This document shows positions 40,332 through 42,869 of a stretch of 42,869 bases of DNA, piece by piece; the first letter of the stretch is position 1; every line of letters starts with the position of its first letter. The notes beneath the pieces are model-generated. The model did not search any database. It was given only the letters and a program-made list of their open reading frames with translations, and was not told the DNA's origin. Both the position numbers and the translations under genes were made by a program. Origin of the DNA: Prolixibacteraceae bacterium (GTDB taxonomy: Bacteria; Bacteroidota; Bacteroidia; Bacteroidales; Prolixibacteraceae). The stretch covers positions 1 to 42,869 of the forward strand of contig CANJNY010000033.1 in NCBI GenBank assembly GCA_947475715.1, read 5' to 3'.

Positions 40332-42869
40332 ATGATGATTTGGACTAAAATAAAAAGACCGTTTCTCAATTTAGGACTGTTTTTAAAAGAGCAAAGTCTC
40401 CCGTTTATCCTGGAGAATAGTAAATTACTTGCTCAGGCGATTTTTACAATTTTATCAATTGGAATAGGAATCTGGTTTATCAATCATGAACATACAGAAC
40501 TTGATGAAGTAAAAGAAGTATTATTTACAGCTGACTGGACGCTTGTATTGGCGGGGATTTTGATGACTATCATCTACATTATTCTTCAGGGTTTGATGTA
40601 TGTTGCCTCATTTTCAGCTATCCGGCATCGTATTTCGTTGTTAAGTGCCATAATTTTGTTTTTAAAACGAAATCTGATCAGTATTTTCTTACCTGCAGGA
40701 GGGATCTCTTCGCTGGCATTTTTTACGGGTGAGATTGAAAAGAAGGGTATTACAAAATCTCAAATCCATTTCGCCTCCTCTGTTTATGGTTTTGTTGGAA
40801 TATTGTCTGTTATTGTTGTGGCAATACCCATTTTTATCTACGCCTTAGTTATTGGCGGTATCGGATCCGGGGAATGGATTGCTTTTTTTTCGGTGCTGAT
40901 TCTTATAGCAGCCATCTATTTATTATACCGCTCTATTCGAAAACAAGGGTTATTTTACAGATGGCTTATTAACTCTTTCTCGTTTTTTGAGGTTTTTTCG
41001 GTCGATATTCGTAATAACCGTATCAGCAAAAAACAATTCTTTATCACTGTTTTTTATTCTGTTCTTATCGAATTTGCCGGTATTGCCCATCTGTATATTG
41101 CCATGATGGCCCTGAATGTCAATCCCTCTCTTTTCGCTGCATTTATGGGTTATGTAATCTCGGTGATTTTTCTCATTGTTTCCCCATTCCTCAGAGGACT
41201 TGGTGCCATTGAAGTTTCGATGACCTTTGTGCTTGTGAGGTTTGGATATTCAAATATTGAAGCGGTAACGATCACACTTCTTTATCGATTCTTTGAATTT
41301 TGGTTGCCACTTGTTGCCGGAGTATTCGGTTTCTTATTGCAAATCAATAAGTTATTAATGCGGGTTATACCTGCCTTATTGCTCTTGTCACTGGGGATAA
41401 TTAACATAGTATCAGTTCTCACACCGGCAATTTCGGAACGTGTTCATTGGTTAACCGATTTTTTACCCATGGATGCCATTATTGTCTCCAACTATTTTGT
41501 GCTGGTTCTGGGGTTATTCTTGTTGGTTACTGCCTCATTTATGCTCAAAGGATTGAAAATGGCCTGGTGGTTTGCCTTTTTTCTCTCTTTTGTTTCGATG
41601 ATTGGTAATTTGACAAAGGCTGTAGATTATGAGGAGGCTATCGCTGCCTTTTTGGTAATCATTGTCTTGATAATTACAAAGAAGGACTATTATGTGAAAA
41701 ATAATCCGAGATTGCGTACTGTCGGCATCCAAACTGCGGTTTTAAGTATGCTTGCAGTACTTGTCTATAGTGTCATTGGATTTTATTACCTTGATAAGAA
41801 GCATTTTAATATTGATTTTAGTTTTCTGCAATCTGTTCGCTATGCATTACAGAACTATTTTTTGGTAGGAAGTACCGAGTTGGTTCCGGTTGATAATTTT
41901 GCAAATAAATTTATTCTGTCGATAAACATCAGTGGGTTTCTGACATTAGGATTTTTATTCTATACCCTGATTCGTCCCTATTTTCTTAAGATATTTCCTT
42001 CTCCCCTTGAACTGGAACGTCCTCAGGAGTTGGTAAGGCGATATGGAAATTCGGCACTTGATTACTTTAAGACTTACCAGGATAAGATGATTTTTGAACC
42101 GGAGGATTTAAATTCATTTATTGCCTACCGTCCTGCGGGAAATTATGCTGTTGTACTCGAAAATCCTGTGGCGGAGAATGAAAAACAGATGAAGCAATGC
42201 ATCAAACAGTTTGACAGGTTTTGTTTTGATATCGGATTAAAAAGTATTTATTACCGGGTCTCGGAAGATGATTTACCTGTTTACAAAAGTCTGAAAAAGA
42301 AAGTTATGTTTCTGGGGCAGGAGGGTATTGTCGATTTGAATCTGTTTTCACTCGAGGGAGGGGCAAAAAAATCGATTCGCAATGCACTCTCTAAAGTTAA
42401 AGAGCGCGGCTTTACCACCCATATCCATCAACCACCAATAAAGGACGGTCTGCTTCAGAAAATTAAATCGGTATCAGATGAATGGCTTGACGAGACAGGC
42501 AGAAGGGAAATTATTTTCTCTCAGGGGATGTTTATCTGGGATGAATTGAAACAACAAACACTCATTACGGTTGAGAATTCCGAAGAGAAGATTGTCGCTT
42601 TTTTGAATATTGTACCCGATTTTGCACCAGGTGAGGGGACATGCGATTTGATCCGCAAGACCTCAGACGCTCCCAACGGAGTGATGGACTTCATCATGGT
42701 TGAGCTATTCCGTTATTTGAAGTCGGAAGGGTTCTCCTCTGTAAATATTGGCTTTGCACCTATGTCCGGATTGGATGATCCCCATACATTTAAAGAGAAG
42801 TCAATGAAGTTTGCTTATGAAAAAATTCGGGGCTTTTCACAATATAAGGGGTTGCGCGAATATAAGGAG
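40332..42869 (+). CDS. mprF: MprF-like lysylphosphatidylglycerol synthase/flippase (partial, runs off the window)
   Basis: An open frame of 846 codons starts at ATG 40332 (or the adjacent ATG 40335) and is still open at the window edge. The N-terminal ~530 residues are a many-helix membrane domain of the lysylphosphatidylglycerol synthase/flippase type, with FLPAGGISSLAFFTGEIEKK and SPFLRGLGAIEVSMTFVLVR as recognisable flippase segments. From about residue 558 a cytoplasmic DUF2156 (GNAT-like) domain follows, with RRYGNSALDYFKTY, FIAYRPAGNYAVVLENPVAE and FAPMSGLDDP near the end. In characterised MprF the second domain transfers Lys or Ala from tRNA to phosphatidylglycerol and the first flips the product, which lowers negative surface charge and raises resistance to cationic peptides. 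Only a few C-terminal residues seem to be missing. The lipid and amino acid used here are unknown. Confidence 0.9.
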   Translation, partial: MMIWTKIKRPFLNLGLFLKEQSLPFILENSKLLAQAIFTILSIGIGIWFINHEHTELDEVKEVLFTADWTLVLAGILMTIIYIILQGLMYVASFSAIRHRISLLSAIILFLKRNLISIFLPAGGISSLAFFTGEIEKKGITKSQIHFASSVYGFVGILSVIVVAIPIFIYALVIGGIGSGEWIAFFSVLILIAAIYLLYRSIRKQGLFYRWLINSFSFFEVFSVDIRNNRISKKQFFITVFYSVLIEFAGIAHLYIAMMALNVNPSLFAAFMGYVISVIFLIVSPFLRGLGAIEVSMTFVLVRFGYSNIEAVTITLLYRFFEFWLPLVAGVFGFLLQINKLLMRVIPALLLLSLGIINIVSVLTPAISERVHWLTDFLPMDAIIVSNYFVLVLGLFLLVTASFMLKGLKMAWWFAFFLSFVSMIGNLTKAVDYEEAIAAFLVIIVLIITKKDYYVKNNPRLRTVGIQTAVLSMLAVLVYSVIGFYYLDKKHFNIDFSFLQSVRYALQNYFLVGSTELVPVDNFANKFILSINISGFLTLGFLFYTLIRPYFLKIFPSPLELERPQELVRRYGNSALDYFKTYQDKMIFEPEDLNSFIAYRPAGNYAVVLENPVAENEKQMKQCIKQFDRFCFDIGLKSIYYRVSEDDLPVYKSLKKKVMFLGQEGIVDLNLFSLEGGAKKSIRNALSKVKERGFTTHIHQPPIKDGLLQKIKSVSDEWLDETGRREIIFSQGMFIWDELKQQTLITVENSEEKIVAFLNIVPDFAPGEGTCDLIRKTSDAPNGVMDFIMVELFRYLKSEGFSSVNIGFAPMSGLDDPHTFKEKSMKFAYEKIRGFSQYKGLREYKE

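Overview
The window looks like chromosomal DNA of a member of the Bacteroidota, probably a Bacteroidales/Marinilabiliales-type bacterium. The evidence is an AT-rich background, few strong Shine-Dalgarno sites, several upstream boxes matching the Bacteroidetes -7 consensus TAnnTTTG, ECF sigma factor operons, many exported proteins with a Bacteroidetes-style leader ending in SQ/AQ or a lipobox, and housekeeping proteins of Bacteroidota type (YebC starting MGRAFEYRKARKMKRW, short NadA, IlvE, MetA of the acetyl type). No rRNA, tRNA, CRISPR array or intact transposase was seen.

Region 1 (1-2650) is a decayed accessory patch beside the 3' end of mnmE. It holds a truncated lipoprotein, a broken membrane-protein gene, an intact toxin-antitoxin pair, and a frameshifted zinc-finger/helix-turn-helix (excisionase-like) pseudogene with direct repeats in front of it. 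Region 2 (2660-24900) is mostly core genome: mnmE, a polyphosphate kinase 2 (PPK2), yebC, an HdeD-like membrane protein, a GNAT enzyme, ilvE, nadA, hisS, an ECF sigma/anti-sigma/Spy-like operon, a secreted protein, ychF, secreted oligoendopeptidase F, a small conserved protein, cfa, an aldo/keto reductase and a truncated haemoglobin. It ends with a methionine-directed set: aspartate kinase, O-acetylhomoserine sulfhydrylase and homoserine O-acetyltransferase.

Region 3 (about 24900-28800) is a second accessory island. It has 21-bp tandem repeats, two copies of a 43-nt palindrome, an OGG-fold (HhH) DNA-glycosylase-like gene, two overlapping unknown small genes, and a PD-(D/E)XK nuclease-like gene cut by a TAG codon. 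This has the look of a degraded defence locus.

Region 4 (28833-42869) returns to core and envelope functions: a second, different PPK2, rarA, a long TPR protein, 3-methyladenine glycosylase I, an ECF sigma factor with a PepSY-like partner, and then the most interesting cluster. That cluster is an alanine-rich lipoprotein with strongly GCT-biased codons and a C-terminal Lys-Lys-Lys. After a strong terminator comes an operon of two L,D-transpeptidases and a single-span membrane protein. The first transpeptidase carries the same N-terminal module as the lipoprotein. I suggest, as inference, that this is a Bacteroidota counterpart of the Braun lipoprotein/L,D-transpeptidase envelope-tethering system. 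The window closes with a relic of a Gfo/Idh/MocA oxidoreductase, a lipoprotein aldose 1-epimerase and an MprF-like gene that runs off the end.

A recurring oddity is a GC-rich heptanucleotide repeat (RCTGGCN) placed directly after the stop codons of ilvE, ychF, pepF and the sulfhydrylase gene, always in the sense direction of the gene it follows.
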